Below, piece by piece: positions 5,341-5,677 of a stretch of DNA of 5,677 bases; positions within the stretch are counted from its first letter, which is position 1, and each line of letters starts with the position of its first letter. The translations under genes were made by a program, and so were the position numbers. Under the pieces are notes generated by a model. That model did no database searches and was not told where the DNA came from. It worked only from the letters and a program-made list of their open reading frames with translations. Origin of the DNA: Alphaproteobacteria bacterium (GTDB taxonomy: Bacteria; Pseudomonadota; Alphaproteobacteria; Rhizobiales; Aestuariivirgaceae); the NCBI GenBank assembly GCA_020441605.1, contig JAGRLX010000420.1:1-5677 (forward strand), in the 5' to 3' direction.

Positions 5341-5677
5341 TGGTCAGACCCTCCACCCGGCAGTTCGGCGCATTGACGGAGCTGCGGAATTCCAGATTGC
5401 TGGCAGGCGTCATGGTCTCGAAAATGGTGCGCAAATGCCCGGCGATGGTGATCTCGCTCACCGGATAAGACAGTTCACCGTTCTCGATCCAGAAGCCCGA
5501 GGCGCCGCGGCTGTAGTCACCCGTCACCATGTTGATGCTCGAGCCCATCAATTCCGTGACATAGAATCCCTGCACAATGTCCTTCAACTGCGCCTCTGGC
5601 GAGACATCGCCGGCGGGCAGATAGACGTTGGATGTCGTCGGGCCCGAGCGCGAGCCCTGGCCGGTGGGCGGCAGCCC
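5327..5677 (-). CDS. pmbA: TldD/PmbA family protein (PmbA/TldE-like), C-terminal part
   Basis: This is the last 116 residues of a gene that continues past the right edge of the window. The stretch contains 'VTELMGSSINMVTGDYSRGASGFWIENGELSYPVSEITIAG', which closely follows the end of E. coli PmbA (TldE): 'VTELMG', 'VTGDYSRGA.GFW.ENGE' and 'YPVSEITIAG' are hallmarks of the C-terminal domain. In E. coli, TldE pairs with the metalloprotease subunit TldD, cleaves unfolded peptides, and takes part in microcin B17 maturation and CcdA antitoxin turnover. The TldE subunit lacks the zinc-binding HExxxH, which would in any case lie outside this window. The stop at 5329-5327 falls inside the next gene, so pmbA is probably the upstream member of the pmbA / phosphatase / DUF4170 operon. 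No promoter for the operon is visible here. Confidence 0.93.
   Translation of the reverse strand, partial: GLPPTGQGSRSGPTTSNVYLPAGDVSPEAQLKDIVQGFYVTELMGSSINMVTGDYSRGASGFWIENGELSYPVSEITIAGHLRTIFETMTPASNLEFRSSVNAPNCRVEGLTIAGV
5349..5354 (-). promoter_or_regulatory. Ribosome-binding site that supports the TTG start of the CysQ-like gene
   Basis: On the minus strand GGAGGG lies eight bases before TTG 5340, inside the last codons of pmbA. It is close to a perfect anti-Shine-Dalgarno match at good spacing. Because the gene has no ATG near its N terminus, this site is the main reason to accept TTG as the start. Confidence 0.7.

Noticed and set aside
1780..5653. A 14-base identity (GGGCCCGAGCGCGA) at 1780-1793 and 5640-5653
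   Set aside because: It falls in unrelated genes, is short and GC-rich, has no flanking similarity and lies in opposite coding orientation, so it is best taken as chance.

Overview
The window is GC-rich and gene-dense. It looks like chromosomal housekeeping DNA from an alphaproteobacterium, most likely of the Hyphomicrobiales (Rhizobiales). The evidence for this is a DUF4170 protein, a TIGR01459-type HAD protein directly before ribF, a TipF-like degenerate EAL protein, and a pmbA / inositol-monophosphatase-like / DUF4170 cluster. These assignments come from reading motifs by eye; no database search was possible.

Left arm, plus strand. The window opens in the last 67 codons of a class III (omega-amino acid type) aminotransferase. 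A perfect 12-bp-stem hairpin follows and probably ends that transcript. Next comes a tight run of three genes: a membrane-anchored, catalytically degenerate EAL protein (299-1483), a class IIA HAD-superfamily protein (1495-2322) and ribF, the bifunctional riboflavin kinase/FAD synthetase (2335-3333). The gaps between them are 11 and 12 nt, so they are probably co-transcribed.

Right arm, minus strand. Reading leftward from the window end: the C-terminal part of pmbA/tldE (5677-5327), an inositol-monophosphatase-family phosphatase resembling CysQ (5340-4555) and a small DUF4170 protein (4558-4307). These overlap by 14 nt and by 4 nt (ATGA), so they are very probably one translationally coupled operon. 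After a 72-nt gap comes an EamA/DMT-family membrane transporter (4234-3335). Its stop codon lies one base from the ribF stop, so the two arms converge with essentially no intergenic space.

Two well-known metabolic activities, FMN/FAD synthesis and probable nucleotide-bisphosphate or sugar-phosphate hydrolysis, sit beside proteins of less certain role. The EAL protein is predicted to sense or bind c-di-GMP rather than degrade it. The HAD protein lacks the usual second motif-I aspartate. DUF4170 has no known function. I see no RNA genes, CRISPR arrays, insertion sequences, phage genes or attachment sites. No stretch over 300 bases lacks a gene. I did not find a clear new multi-gene system. The points worth a second look are the degenerate active sites, the hairpin before the EAL gene and the convergent junction at the transporter.
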